A stretch of DNA of 64,000 bases from UMGS1322 sp900550765 (GTDB lineage: Bacteria; Bacillota; Clostridia; Christensenellales; QALW01), in assembly GCA_958448705.1 (NCBI GenBank), contig CAUDEY010000002.1:124001-188000 (forward strand), given 5' to 3'. Below are positions 48,179 to 56,355 of the stretch, piece after piece (within the stretch, counting starts at the first letter, position 1; each line of letters begins with the position of its first letter). The notes beneath the pieces were generated by a model. The model had not been told where the DNA came from. It searched no databases and saw only the letters and a program-made list of their open reading frames with translations. A program made the position numbers and the translations under genes.

Positions 48179-50671
48179 TTATCTTAAATAAGCATTAATC
48201 TGATCGACACGGGCGTTGCCGTTTAAATCGCCCTTATAACATACCACCTTAATGGCCGAAGCTTCAACAGCTTCAAAATCAAAGGTCAGCTCCGTCTGTT
48301 TATTCCCGCGCACACTGCCTACGATCTTTTCACCGTCCGCTGTTACCAGCACTATGTCAAAGGAATCCAGCGTATAGCCAAGATCGGTGGTATACAATAC
48401 GATTTGATTGATTTTTACCGGCTTTGGGGGCAGAACCGTTAAAATGGCCGGATCCTCCTTTGTACAAACCTTTTCACTGCACCAGCCGGTAAAATGGCTG
48501 GTGGTACCGCTGGTCGCCCGGGAGGGCAGGCAGCGGGAATCGTATTTTTCATGGAAATCGTCGCAGGTGGCGGGGGCACCCAAAATCAGGCTGGCCTCGC
48601 CGTAGCCGGTTACCGTAATCTCCACCGGCTCAGATTCCACACCGTTTTCCATCACGAATTTTGCATAAAAGGTGCCGTCGCAGATCGGGAACGCCACATA
48701 GTTGTTATCCTGCGCCATAATATAGGAGGGATTGCCGTCCTTATCCGTCAGCACACATTCGGCATTCTGATACCAGCTGTCATAGGGCTCAAACACCGGC
48801 AAAAAGGTAATTCTTTTGTCGTTTTCCATCAGCTTCGTACGATTCTCCCACTGAATAAACGGCCTCACGCTTACGCTTTCGGGACCCTTGGGCGGCTCCT
48901 GCGTATATTGGCGGATTACAACAAACTTTCGGGTAACCCTGCTGCCGTCCGAGGCCTCGGCCGTTACCCTTACATTGCCGTTTTTGCCGCACGCGCGCAG
49001 CAAGCCGTTTTCGTCAATCTGCGCAATGTCCGCGTCGTCCACGCTCCAGCGCACGGGCCGGTTGGCCGAAAGCTGCAGCGTATCGCCCCGGTGCGTAAGC
49101 ACGGTTTTAAAGTTTTGGGAGGTTATCATCAGCGGCCGGTCGGTAAAGAGCTCGGGGCGGCTGGTTACGATGATCACCCAGGAGCCGGCGTCCGGCTTGG
49201 GAGGCAGGGTATACGTGCCGTTTTCGGGAACAAATTCCTCGGCCAGCGTCAGGTTTCCGGTGTGAACGTCAAACCAGAACGCAGAATACGTTTCCTTTTT
49301 CAGCTGCTTGAATACGGCATTGGCCGGACCCGACTTAAACAGCATGGCAATATACGTATGGTCCTCCAGTGTTGACAGGCACATATCCACGTCAAAATCC
49401 CACCAGGCGGTATCGTCAAACCGGGGCGTGAGTTTCCACCAGGGAATGCTTTCAAACAGCTGGCGCATGGCGATCAGCTTGGCGCCGCCGGGCAGGTTCA
49501 GCCCTTCAAACCAGCGCATATAGCCGCCGTAATCCATCCAGTCGTTGCTATCATAATTGCCGTTCCAAACGCCGTGGGCGCCGTAGCCGTAGCCGAACAC
49601 GCCGTTTAAGAAGGAACGGTAGCCCGCGCATACGGCGCCGTTTTCCGGGTTCCAAAGATGCTCGTAGCCGGTTTCGTAGTTCACCATCGGCTGGGTGGGC
49701 TTGTAGTTATAGAAGTCCCGGAAGTATTTGAGATTCGACATTCCCTGGGCCTGCAGGCCAAACCAGGAATGGAAGTACTTATCGCCCCAGGCCGTATTGT
49801 GGGCAAAGCAGCGGCCGTCGTTGCACATGTGCGCGGTAAGCGGGTGCTTATAGCAATCATTTAAATACAGCGTTTCCGCCACCACCATCCACTTGCGGAT
49901 TTCGGCACCGCCGTAAAAATCCGCGTCGCTCTCCTGGGCTACGGTCCACAGCACCGGATAAGCGCCGTACCGGGCCGACCACATCTTGGTCAGGCGCACC
50001 AGATATTCCGGCGTAAAGCGGTTATCGTTAATCGTAGGGGTAAAAAACAGCTGGGCATTGGCGTGCACCAGGCCGTTTTCGGCCAGATAACGGAATTTAA
50101 CATCAAAAGCCTCGCGCAGAACGGCCACATCGGCCTCGTCGATGCCGTCGTGAAAATTCATCCTGGGCGGGGAAAGCGGCTCAGACTGATAAACGGTAAA
50201 GCCCTGGGCAATGCGCATATCCACCATAAAGCGGAACTGCGATTCAATCCCCTCTACATTGGAATCGTTCCAATGCTCATGGGGCATCAGCCAGTGCGTA
50301 TCGCCCAAATAAAAGAACGGCGTGCCGTCGTCGTGCACAAAATAGTGGCCGTCCTCGCTCACTTTTAAAAAGCCGTGCTTATAAATCGCATGTTCGCCGG
50401 TGTATTCCACGCACTCAATCGTGCCGGATACGCCGTGCAGGCCGGTGTCGCCCTTATTCGAACAGGCAGTCGTATACGTCCAGGCGCCCAGGCGCGTAAG
50501 CGCTACGCGCACACGCCAGACGTCGCCGCCGTCCCAAAAGGCAGGGCGGGTGAGTACGGTACCATCCTCACAAGTGAAAACAGCGGTCATTTCTACTTCG
50601 CTAAAAGGATCCGCATACGTTGCGGTGGCATGAAACGTCAGCTCGCCGCAGAGCCATTTTTGAAGCTGCAT
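48179..50671 (-). CDS. DUF5060/DUF4038 glycoside hydrolase with Ig-like and discoidin-like tail
   Basis: This 830-aa protein has an N-terminal DUF5060 beta-sandwich (1-90; FTCEDGTVLTRPAFWDGGDVWRVRV). A DUF4038 TIM barrel follows (about 95-420; DDGTPFFYLGDTHWLM, QGFTVYQ, WTVAQESDADF, VNYETGYEHLWN), with acidic residues at strand ends as in related GH families. After it come a putative collagen-binding-type domain, a BIG2-like Ig domain (about 520-600) and a discoidin-like C-terminal domain (about 695-830). No signal peptide is seen, so it may act in the cytoplasm on imported oligosaccharides. The substrate is unknown. Confidence 0.8.
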   Translation of the reverse strand: MQLQKWLCGELTFHATATYADPFSEVEMTAVFTCEDGTVLTRPAFWDGGDVWRVRVALTRLGAWTYTTACSNKGDTGLHGVSGTIECVEYTGEHAIYKHGFLKVSEDGHYFVHDDGTPFFYLGDTHWLMPHEHWNDSNVEGIESQFRFMVDMRIAQGFTVYQSEPLSPPRMNFHDGIDEADVAVLREAFDVKFRYLAENGLVHANAQLFFTPTINDNRFTPEYLVRLTKMWSARYGAYPVLWTVAQESDADFYGGAEIRKWMVVAETLYLNDCYKHPLTAHMCNDGRCFAHNTAWGDKYFHSWFGLQAQGMSNLKYFRDFYNYKPTQPMVNYETGYEHLWNPENGAVCAGYRSFLNGVFGYGYGAHGVWNGNYDSNDWMDYGGYMRWFEGLNLPGGAKLIAMRQLFESIPWWKLTPRFDDTAWWDFDVDMCLSTLEDHTYIAMLFKSGPANAVFKQLKKETYSAFWFDVHTGNLTLAEEFVPENGTYTLPPKPDAGSWVIIVTSRPELFTDRPLMITSQNFKTVLTHRGDTLQLSANRPVRWSVDDADIAQIDENGLLRACGKNGNVRVTAEASDGSRVTRKFVVIRQYTQEPPKGPESVSVRPFIQWENRTKLMENDKRITFLPVFEPYDSWYQNAECVLTDKDGNPSYIMAQDNNYVAFPICDGTFYAKFVMENGVESEPVEITVTGYGEASLILGAPATCDDFHEKYDSRCLPSRATSGTTSHFTGWCSEKVCTKEDPAILTVLPPKPVKINQIVLYTTDLGYTLDSFDIVLVTADGEKIVGSVRGNKQTELTFDFEAVEASAIKVVCYKGDLNGNARVDQINAYLR

Positions 50672-50705
50672 GATTTTTTACCTCACAATTTTTTATCTTT
50701 CCCCG

Positions 50706-50734
50706 ATTATAGCAAACCCCAAAAGCAAAGTCAA
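50706..50734 (-). promoter_or_regulatory. Promoter of the DUF4038 hydrolase
   Basis: On the minus strand TTGACT (50729-50734) and TATAAT (50706-50711) are 17 nt apart and about 35 nt before the ATG. Confidence 0.85.
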
Positions 50735-50825
50735 TACCAAACAAAACTGTTTTTGCAAAAATATTCCCAACAAAATTGCCGTAAAAAATTTTCCGCAGCA
50801 GATATCCGCGGCTCCGGTTTTAAGA

Positions 50826-50854
50826 TTGACTTTTATTGTAAAATAGCGTATGAT
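50826..50854 (+). promoter_or_regulatory. Promoter of the ABC pair
   Basis: TTGACT (50826-50831) and TATGAT (50849-50854) are 17 nt apart, about 110 nt upstream of the ATPase gene. Confidence 0.75.
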
Positions 50855-50962
50855 GATAGAAATAGTACAAAAGAAAGCTTTTTATAAAAAATCTTTGCCG
50901 GCACAATGTAGACGCAGCGTACAGCCGGCCGGAAAATATAAAAAAGAAGGGATGGTTTCGTC

Positions 50963-51676
50963 ATGAGCGAACCGATTCTGCGCTGCAGCGGATTAACCAA
51001 AAAATACGGAAATCTGCTGGCGCTTGACAACCTCAATCTGGAGCTGCCCAAAGGCAAGATCATCGGTCTTTTAGGCCCTAACGGCAGCGGAAAAACCACA
51101 CTGATCAAGCTGCTGGCAGGGCTGCTTACCCCCACAGCGGGCAGCGTGACCATCGACGGAAAAGTTCCAGGCCCCGAAACGAAAGCCTATGTATCGTATC
51201 TGCCGGAGAGGCTCTATTTTAACCCAGCCATGACCGTCGCCCGCTGCGTAACTTTTTTCAGCGATTTCTATGCAGATTTTGACGCCGCACAGGCCGAAAC
51301 CATGCTGCGGCTGCTGGCTGTACCGCCCCAGGCAAAGCTCAGAACCCTCTCCAAGGGAACACGAGAAAAAGTACAGCTGGTGCTGGTGATGGCGCGCAGA
51401 GCCAGGCTTTATCTGCTGGATGAGCCCATCGGCGGCGTGGATCCGGCAGCCAGAGAGTATATTTTGAATACGATTCTTCAAAATTACCGGCCGGAAGCTT
51501 CGGTCATTCTTTCCACCCATCTGATACAGGATGTGGAAAAAATTTTAGATGAATTCCTTTTTATCCAGAACGGCCGTATCTATGTACACGATACCGTCGA
51601 TACCGTGCGTACCCAAAAGGGAATGTCGCTGGATCAATTTTTCAGGGAGGTGTTCAGATGTTTTCCAAGCTGCTGA
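50963..51676 (+). CDS. ABC transporter ATP-binding protein
   Basis: The 237-aa ATPase has Walker A GLLGPNGSGKTTLIKLLAG, a degenerate signature LSKGTREKVQLVL, Walker B LYLLDEPIGGVDP and the switch His in ILSTHLIQDVE. It resembles the YtrB/BcrA-like ATPases of small bacterial exporters. Its 3' end overlaps the permease gene by 19 nt. A GntR-type regulator often precedes such pairs, but none is present here. Confidence 0.94.
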   Translation: MSEPILRCSGLTKKYGNLLALDNLNLELPKGKIIGLLGPNGSGKTTLIKLLAGLLTPTAGSVTIDGKVPGPETKAYVSYLPERLYFNPAMTVARCVTFFSDFYADFDAAQAETMLRLLAVPPQAKLRTLSKGTREKVQLVLVMARRARLYLLDEPIGGVDPAAREYILNTILQNYRPEASVILSTHLIQDVEKILDEFLFIQNGRIYVHDTVDTVRTQKGMSLDQFFREVFRCFPSC

Positions 51677-52497
51677 AATATGATTTCATCAATACCCGGC
51701 GCTACGGACTGCCGCTGCTGTTTTCCATTCTTGGTACGGGAATTTTAGGCGCAGGGTTTTCCTTTCTGTTTAACAGAAGTCTTTCCGCCGGAAGAATTCC
51801 TTCCGCATTAGACGTTTTTTTGACCGTTTCCAGTGCATTTTTATTTATGCTGTGCATTTTTGCCCTATTTGCTCTGTGCGCGCTGATGATGGTTTTTATG
51901 ATGGTGCATTTTTATAAAAATCTGGTAACGGACGAAGGATATCTCACCTTTACGCTGCCGGTTTCCCCGGCAAACATTCTTTGTTCCAAATTATTTACAG
52001 CGTTCGTATGGAACATCTTTGCATGGATTGCTGCATTTTGCGCTTTTGTAATACTTTTTATTCCTTTTATGGATATTTTTAGTATGGATTGGGATGCTAT
52101 TTTATTCTCTCTGCGACAGCTTGTTTCCACTTTAAACCTTTTAGATCTTCAAAGCTGGGCAGCGCTGGTGCTAACGCTTATCAACCTGGTATTCTCCTGC
52201 ATCAGCACAATATTGATGATCTACACCGCCATCATCCTCGGATCCGTAATTGCCAGAAAGCACAAGATTTTAGCGGCCATGGGCCTAATTTTTGCTATAT
52301 CGGCCGTCAAGAGCATTGTCAGTTCGGTGGTTCTGTTTTTCCCCTTGCTGTTAAGCAGCGGCACCCTGCTGGAAATGAGCGTAGATGGCTATATGAACCT
52401 GACCAATACCCTTTCCATTCTCATAAGCGCAATATTTGCAATCTTATGCTTTTTCCTCTCAAAATATCTGCTTGAAAAAAAATTAAATTTGGAGTAA
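51658..52497 (+). CDS. ABC transporter membrane protein
   Basis: The 279-aa protein has six hydrophobic helices and an N-terminus typical of ABC-2 or YtrC-like permeases (MFSKLLKYDFINTRRYGLPLLFSI). The SD AGGGAGG lies within the ATPase gene, and the two overlap by 19 nt. It forms an exporter with that ATPase; the substrate is not evident. Confidence 0.85.
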   Translation: MFSKLLKYDFINTRRYGLPLLFSILGTGILGAGFSFLFNRSLSAGRIPSALDVFLTVSSAFLFMLCIFALFALCALMMVFMMVHFYKNLVTDEGYLTFTLPVSPANILCSKLFTAFVWNIFAWIAAFCAFVILFIPFMDIFSMDWDAILFSLRQLVSTLNLLDLQSWAALVLTLINLVFSCISTILMIYTAIILGSVIARKHKILAAMGLIFAISAVKSIVSSVVLFFPLLLSSGTLLEMSVDGYMNLTNTLSILISAIFAILCFFLSKYLLEKKLNLE

Positions 52498-52578
52498 TAT
52501 ATAAGGCGGAAAGGGGTTTACGCAAATCCCAAAAGAGGCGTCTTATCCTCCCCTTTTCATTTAAAGCTTCATAAACAG

Positions 52579-52615
52579 CTATAAAACACCTTTCTCCGGG
52601 TGTTTTATAGTTTTT
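52579..52615 (+). terminator. Terminator after the ABC pair
   Basis: CTATAAAACACC (52579-52590) pairs with GGGTGTTTTATAG (52598-52610), followed by TTTTTGG. The 300 bases that follow, to 52887, hold no gene I can support. Confidence 0.8.
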
Positions 52616-52887
52616 GGGGTTCCCGTTAAAAGCACGAAACGGCCTTTTTATAGATGAATCTCCTGCGTCAGCCGCGCGGATAGCAACAAAGAAAAAAATA
52701 CAATCGTATAAAAAACATCCTGCTTCTCTCTGCAGAGAGAGGCGGCTTTTTGCAAAAAACCGGAGGAAAAGAAAGCTCTCCTGATAAGAGAAGACGGGAA
52801 TCCTTTGGTTCATTTATGAAATCAGCAAAGCCGAAAGCAAAAAAACACACGCATACGCCGGCAGCATTAGAGCGACGCCTTAACACA

Positions 52888-52918
52888 AAAAATCCCTCCG
52901 CGCTGCGGAGGGATTTTT
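52888..52918. terminator. Terminator of the sigma/VWA operon
   Basis: AATCCCTCCGC (52891-52901) and GCGGAGGGATT (52905-52915) form a stem with a 3-nt loop. T-runs are on both strands. It lies directly after the stop of the secreted protein gene. Confidence 0.92.
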
Positions 52919-52919
52919 A

Positions 52920-53495
52920 TTATAGTACGGTAAACGGCGTTTTTTGTGTAAACACCGAGGTCTCGGAAAAATATTCGGTTACAATTCGGTATTCTCCCCG
53001 CGGCAGAGTTCCGTAGGAAGCGTGCCAGTCAAACCGCAGCTCTGCTGTACCGCCGGGCTCCACTATACAGGCGATATCCGGCCAGCAAGGCGCCGTATGA
53101 TACACTGCCGGCACATAGGTCCCATCCTTTTTTACCTCCAGGCTGAAAACATATCCGGTAGTAAGAAGATGTTGGGCACTGTAATTCCTGATCTGCAGAC
53201 GGCAGCCCTCCGCCGAGCTTTCCAGAACCTGAAAAGAAACAAACAGAGAAAGCTTATCTGCATCATCGGAAACGCCGCACGGCGGCAGAAGCCTCTTTTC
53301 CTGCCCCAAAATCGTTGCATCCTGCTCCGGTGCAGACCCTGCATAAACGGTATCTGTCTGCTCCTGTATAGTTGGAAGCACAGGTTCTGCTGCCGGTTCC
53401 TGTCCCGCAGCATGAATCATTCCAAATGCCGAAACCGTCATACCCGCCGCACAAACAAACACGGCGGCCGTCTTAATCCACTTTTGTATACGCAT
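52920..53495 (-). CDS. Secreted Ig-like protein
   Basis: The 191-aa product has an N-terminal signal peptide (MRIQKWIKTAAVFVCAAGMTVSAFGMIHAAG; cleavage likely after Ala-His-Ala), then an unstructured region and a C-terminal beta-sandwich (about 75-191). The latter includes YVFSLEVKKDGTYVPAVY and LPRGEYRIVTEYF, a pattern known from bacterial Ig-like (Big_14-type) domains. It overlaps the end of the VWA gene by 23 nt. Surface or secreted location is predicted; function is unknown. Confidence 0.8.
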   Translation of the reverse strand: MRIQKWIKTAAVFVCAAGMTVSAFGMIHAAGQEPAAEPVLPTIQEQTDTVYAGSAPEQDATILGQEKRLLPPCGVSDDADKLSLFVSFQVLESSAEGCRLQIRNYSAQHLLTTGYVFSLEVKKDGTYVPAVYHTAPCWPDIACIVEPGGTAELRFDWHASYGTLPRGEYRIVTEYFSETSVFTQKTPFTVL

Positions 53496-54813
53496 AAATA
53501 ACCTCCTTTAAAATCGTAATCAGCGGCTTCACCTCATAAGCAACCGTAGTAATGGGCTCCCGATGGGTACTGCCGATCCCACTGTGATCGGTAATAAATA
53601 CGAATCGGCCTCCGGTAAACAGTGCCAGCTGACGGCAGAGGATCTCCGCTGCTTCATCTGCGCCGCTGGCCATGACCGGTACCAGACGAATTCCCCGGCG
53701 GGCCGCTGCCTCTATACTTTGTAAAAGACTCTGTGATACCCCTTCTGTTTTATGCGCCGGAGCATCCAGAACCAAGAAAACAATTTTAACCGAATTTTCG
53801 CGCCATGGATGCCCTGAAATTCCATTCTCCAACGCCTTTTCCACTGCTTCGGGGTAATCCCCCCCGCCGTCTACCGTCTCCTGCCGCAGCTGCGCCGCAG
53901 CTTCAGCGATATCTGCCGTAAAAGGATTGCTTTTTACAACATATGCATCTCCCTCATCCCGATAAAAATTGATGCTCACCTGTGTACTGTACGTGAGCGT
54001 AAGCTCCGTAAGCATCTGCGCGGTCTCTTCCTTTAAATACTCCAGCTCATCCCCCATAGAACCCGTAGTATCAATCATAAACAAGAGATCCAGCGCCTCC
54101 GGGGCATCGGAAACGGCATTGAAAGAAAGAGCATACTGATCCTGCCCTTTGAAAACAGCTGTCTCCGCGGTTTGCCCCAAAAACTCCGCCCGGATTGCTG
54201 CGGGCGCACCCAACGCGTTCCTGTAATAATCATAAAACAGATACGCGGTTCCCCGGATATCGGTAACGGCGGCATACAGAATGTTCCCCTGCGCATCGAT
54301 CAGCACAACATTTGCAAAGGAAAGGGCGATGCCGTTTTGCCCTGTTACCTTTACCGTAATGCGCCGGTCGGCTTTAAAGCCATAAGCGTCAAACTCTTTA
54401 GCATTGGAACGCTCCAGCCACTGCTCAAAATACAAATGATCGTCTAATACAGCAGCGGTCATCTTGGTTTGCGCCTGACTCTCCGGTACAGCGGTACCCG
54501 CAGGGGCTCCTTCCTCCGGAGCCGCTGCGGCACCGTCTTCCCAAAGATCTCCGGTACTCGGCATATCGGCAATTTCTCCCGCCAGGCCTGAGCCATTGCC
54601 ATCGGAAAACATTCCCCCGGATTCGGCCGTACCGTCATTCCCGCTGCCGTTTATCCAAGAAGGTGCAAAAGCTGCAAGGCCGATCACTGCCGCCAATACG
54701 GCGGCGGAAACAGAGGAGATCAGAAGTTTTTTTCTGCTTCCTTTTTTTGCTTTTTCCAACGTCTTCTGTTTCAACGCTTCCTCAGCCCTGATAGTCTCAA
54801 AATGGTTCTTCAT
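53473..54813 (-). CDS. Membrane-anchored VWA-domain protein
   Basis: The 446-aa protein has a cytoplasmic basic N-terminus (about 28 residues), one TM helix (about 29-50), a low-complexity Gly/Ala/Glu linker, a small beta domain (residues about 160-230; ITVKVTGQNGIALSFANVVLIDAQGNILY) and a C-terminal von Willebrand A domain with the MIDAS motif FMIDTTGSMGDE near residue 245 and VDGGGDYPEAVEKAL. The N-terminal layout, overlapping the ECF sigma gene by 17 nt, fits an anti-sigma-like membrane partner, but no zinc anti-sigma motif is visible. Confidence 0.85.
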   Translation of the reverse strand: MKNHFETIRAEEALKQKTLEKAKKGSRKKLLISSVSAAVLAAVIGLAAFAPSWINGSGNDGTAESGGMFSDGNGSGLAGEIADMPSTGDLWEDGAAAAPEEGAPAGTAVPESQAQTKMTAAVLDDHLYFEQWLERSNAKEFDAYGFKADRRITVKVTGQNGIALSFANVVLIDAQGNILYAAVTDIRGTAYLFYDYYRNALGAPAAIRAEFLGQTAETAVFKGQDQYALSFNAVSDAPEALDLLFMIDTTGSMGDELEYLKEETAQMLTELTLTYSTQVSINFYRDEGDAYVVKSNPFTADIAEAAAQLRQETVDGGGDYPEAVEKALENGISGHPWRENSVKIVFLVLDAPAHKTEGVSQSLLQSIEAAARRGIRLVPVMASGADEAAEILCRQLALFTGGRFVFITDHSGIGSTHREPITTVAYEVKPLITILKEVIYAYTKVD

Positions 54814-55279
54814 ACAGATCCTCCTGTAAAATCTCCTTTAAAGTCAGCCTCGCCCGGTGCAGACGCGTACGTACGGTAGCATCCTTCATCCCGGTTATCC
54901 GGGCGATTTCCGCAGTTTTTAAATGCTCATAGTAAAACAGGTATACCAGCGTGCGATCCGTCTGCGAAAGGGAAAGTACAGCAGAAACAACCGTACGGTC
55001 ATAAAACGCCTCCTCCGCGGGTATATCCTCGGAAAGGGGAAGGAAGATTCTGCGGCTGCGAAGATGGGAGACACACGTGTTGCAGGCGGTCCTTATCAGC
55101 CAGGGCTTTAAATAACTCGGATCCGGCGGCTTTTTCGCGCGGTATAATTTTAAAAAAACCTCCTGGAACGCATCCTGCGCATCGGCAAAATTCCGCAGCC
55201 GTACAAAGCAGATACGCAGAACCATATCGCCCCAATCGTTCATAATGCTTGTAAACTCTTCATCGGTATAGTTTTTCAT
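54797..55279 (-). CDS. ECF-type RNA polymerase sigma factor
   Basis: The 160-aa product has region 2 (about 10-75; WGDMVLRICFVRLRNFADAQDAFQEVFLKLYR) and region 4 (about 100-155; VLSLSQTDRTLVYLFYYEHLKTAEIARITGMKDATVRTRLHRARLTLKEIL). There is no region 1 or 3, so it is an ECF sigma factor. The ATG at 55279 has AAAGGA upstream. It heads an operon with the VWA protein and the secreted Ig-like protein, and a likely self-recognised promoter lies upstream. Confidence 0.93.
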   Translation of the reverse strand: MKNYTDEEFTSIMNDWGDMVLRICFVRLRNFADAQDAFQEVFLKLYRAKKPPDPSYLKPWLIRTACNTCVSHLRSRRIFLPLSEDIPAEEAFYDRTVVSAVLSLSQTDRTLVYLFYYEHLKTAEIARITGMKDATVRTRLHRARLTLKEILQEDLYEEPF

Positions 55280-55307
55280 CGCGATTTTTCCTTTCCCTTT
55301 CATCTAT

Positions 55308-55336
55308 AAAACGTATTGGAAGGCAAAAATGTTTCA
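55308..55336 (-). promoter_or_regulatory. ECF-type promoter candidate of the sigma operon
   Basis: On the minus strand TGAAAC (55331-55336) and CGTTTT (55308-55313) are separated by 17 nt. The -35 with ATTTT after it and the -10 starting CGT resemble ECF promoters of the SigW type. It lies about 30 nt upstream of the sigma gene, consistent with autoregulation. Confidence 0.55.
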
Positions 55337-55396
55337 ATAAAATAAAAAAATTTTTATCCCCTGCTGCAAACGGTTCCGGCACAAGTTTTTTAAAGC

Positions 55397-55427
55397 AGAA
55401 AAAGGGCACAGTGCCGATGCTGTGCCC
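55397..55427 (-). terminator. Terminator of the importer/nucleotidyltransferase operon
   Basis: GGGCACAG (55404-55411) pairs with CTGTGCCC (55420-55427). On the minus strand it is followed by TTTTTCTGC. It lies about 30 nt past the nucleotidyltransferase stop. Confidence 0.88.
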
Positions 55428-55456
55428 CTATTTAAAAACGTTCTTTTTTCACCGGC

Positions 55457-56344
55457 CTACATATCATAGGTCGGGTCCAACTGCTTCAGCTCATTAAAGG
55501 TATCGATCTCAATAATATCCTGAAACGTGCATTCTCTTACCGAAATCTCATAATGAGCGCGATAATATTCCAGTGCTACCTGATCCCAATATCGTTCCCG
55601 GCCGCCGGGCGCATGATACACGCTTACAACGTCTCGGCTCAGCTTTTCGCCGTCCTCCTGCGTCCAATAGGAAATACCGAACATATGAAAGCAGTCGGTT
55701 CCGCCGATCTGCAGGCGGGTAATCCGTCCGTTTTCGGTCTCAAAGCACCAATCCTCCGTCTTTTCCACGGGCACGCCCAGATAATTGCTGGAATACTGAT
55801 ATTTTTTGATCAAGGCGGGATTATACAGCAGCAGATCCGCCTCCAGCACATAGGCCTGCCGAATAACCTCCCGCGCGCAGTATACCGAGGAAATATTATT
55901 GGCCTCGTTATACAGGGGATTTTGAATAAACTGAATCATCGGATACTTATACAGCAGCTGATCAAACTGTTCCCACAAGTATCCCCTAACCACATAAATT
56001 TCCTCAATTCCCGCTGCCAGTACCGCGTCCAGCAGGGAATCGATAATCCGCTGCCCCTTTACGCGTACAAGCGGTTTGGGCGTATTAAAGGTAATCGGCG
56101 CCAGCCGGGAACCGAAGCCCGCCGCAATAAACACCGCACGGCGCACCCGATACGGCTCCAATGCAGCAAGGCCCTGCTCGGTTATAGTATTTTCCTCGGC
56201 TAATCCTGCAGCGGTAAGCTCGGCCATCGTTTTATTCACCGTACCTACCGAAAGCTTCGTGCCGGCCGCAATACTCCGCTGCGTCTGCCCGGAGCCGTTT
56301 TCCGAAAGATACACCAAAATATCAAATTGTTTTTTTGTAAGCAT
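55457..56344 (-). CDS. LicC-like nucleotidyltransferase with N-terminal winged helix
   Basis: The 295-aa product has two parts. Residues 1-65 are a MarR-like winged helix (LTKKQFDILVYLSENGSGQTQRSIAAGTKLSVGTVNKTMAELTAAGL). Residues about 68-295 are a nucleotidyltransferase of the LicC/RmlA superfamily, with AVFIAAGFGSRLAPITFNTPKPLVRVKGQRIIDSLLD, the metal Asp in VLEADLLL, and C-terminal IIEIDTFNELKQLDP. LicC-type enzymes make CDP-choline from CTP and phosphocholine; close relatives activate 2-aminoethylphosphonate. The winged helix may respond to the same ligand. It ends the operon with the importer. Confidence 0.85.
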   Translation of the reverse strand: MLTKKQFDILVYLSENGSGQTQRSIAAGTKLSVGTVNKTMAELTAAGLAEENTITEQGLAALEPYRVRRAVFIAAGFGSRLAPITFNTPKPLVRVKGQRIIDSLLDAVLAAGIEEIYVVRGYLWEQFDQLLYKYPMIQFIQNPLYNEANNISSVYCAREVIRQAYVLEADLLLYNPALIKKYQYSSNYLGVPVEKTEDWCFETENGRITRLQIGGTDCFHMFGISYWTQEDGEKLSRDVVSVYHAPGGRERYWDQVALEYYRAHYEISVRECTFQDIIEIDTFNELKQLDPTYDM

Positions 56345-56355
56345 ATATTTTCCTC

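Noticed and set aside
48494..49375. 293-aa plus-strand ORF opposite the DUF4038 hydrolase
   Set aside because: Antisense shadow with no SD or motif.
52421..52813. 130-aa minus-strand ORF between the ABC pair and the sigma operon
   Set aside because: It covers the terminator at 52579-52615 and the 3' end of the permease gene; no SD or motif.
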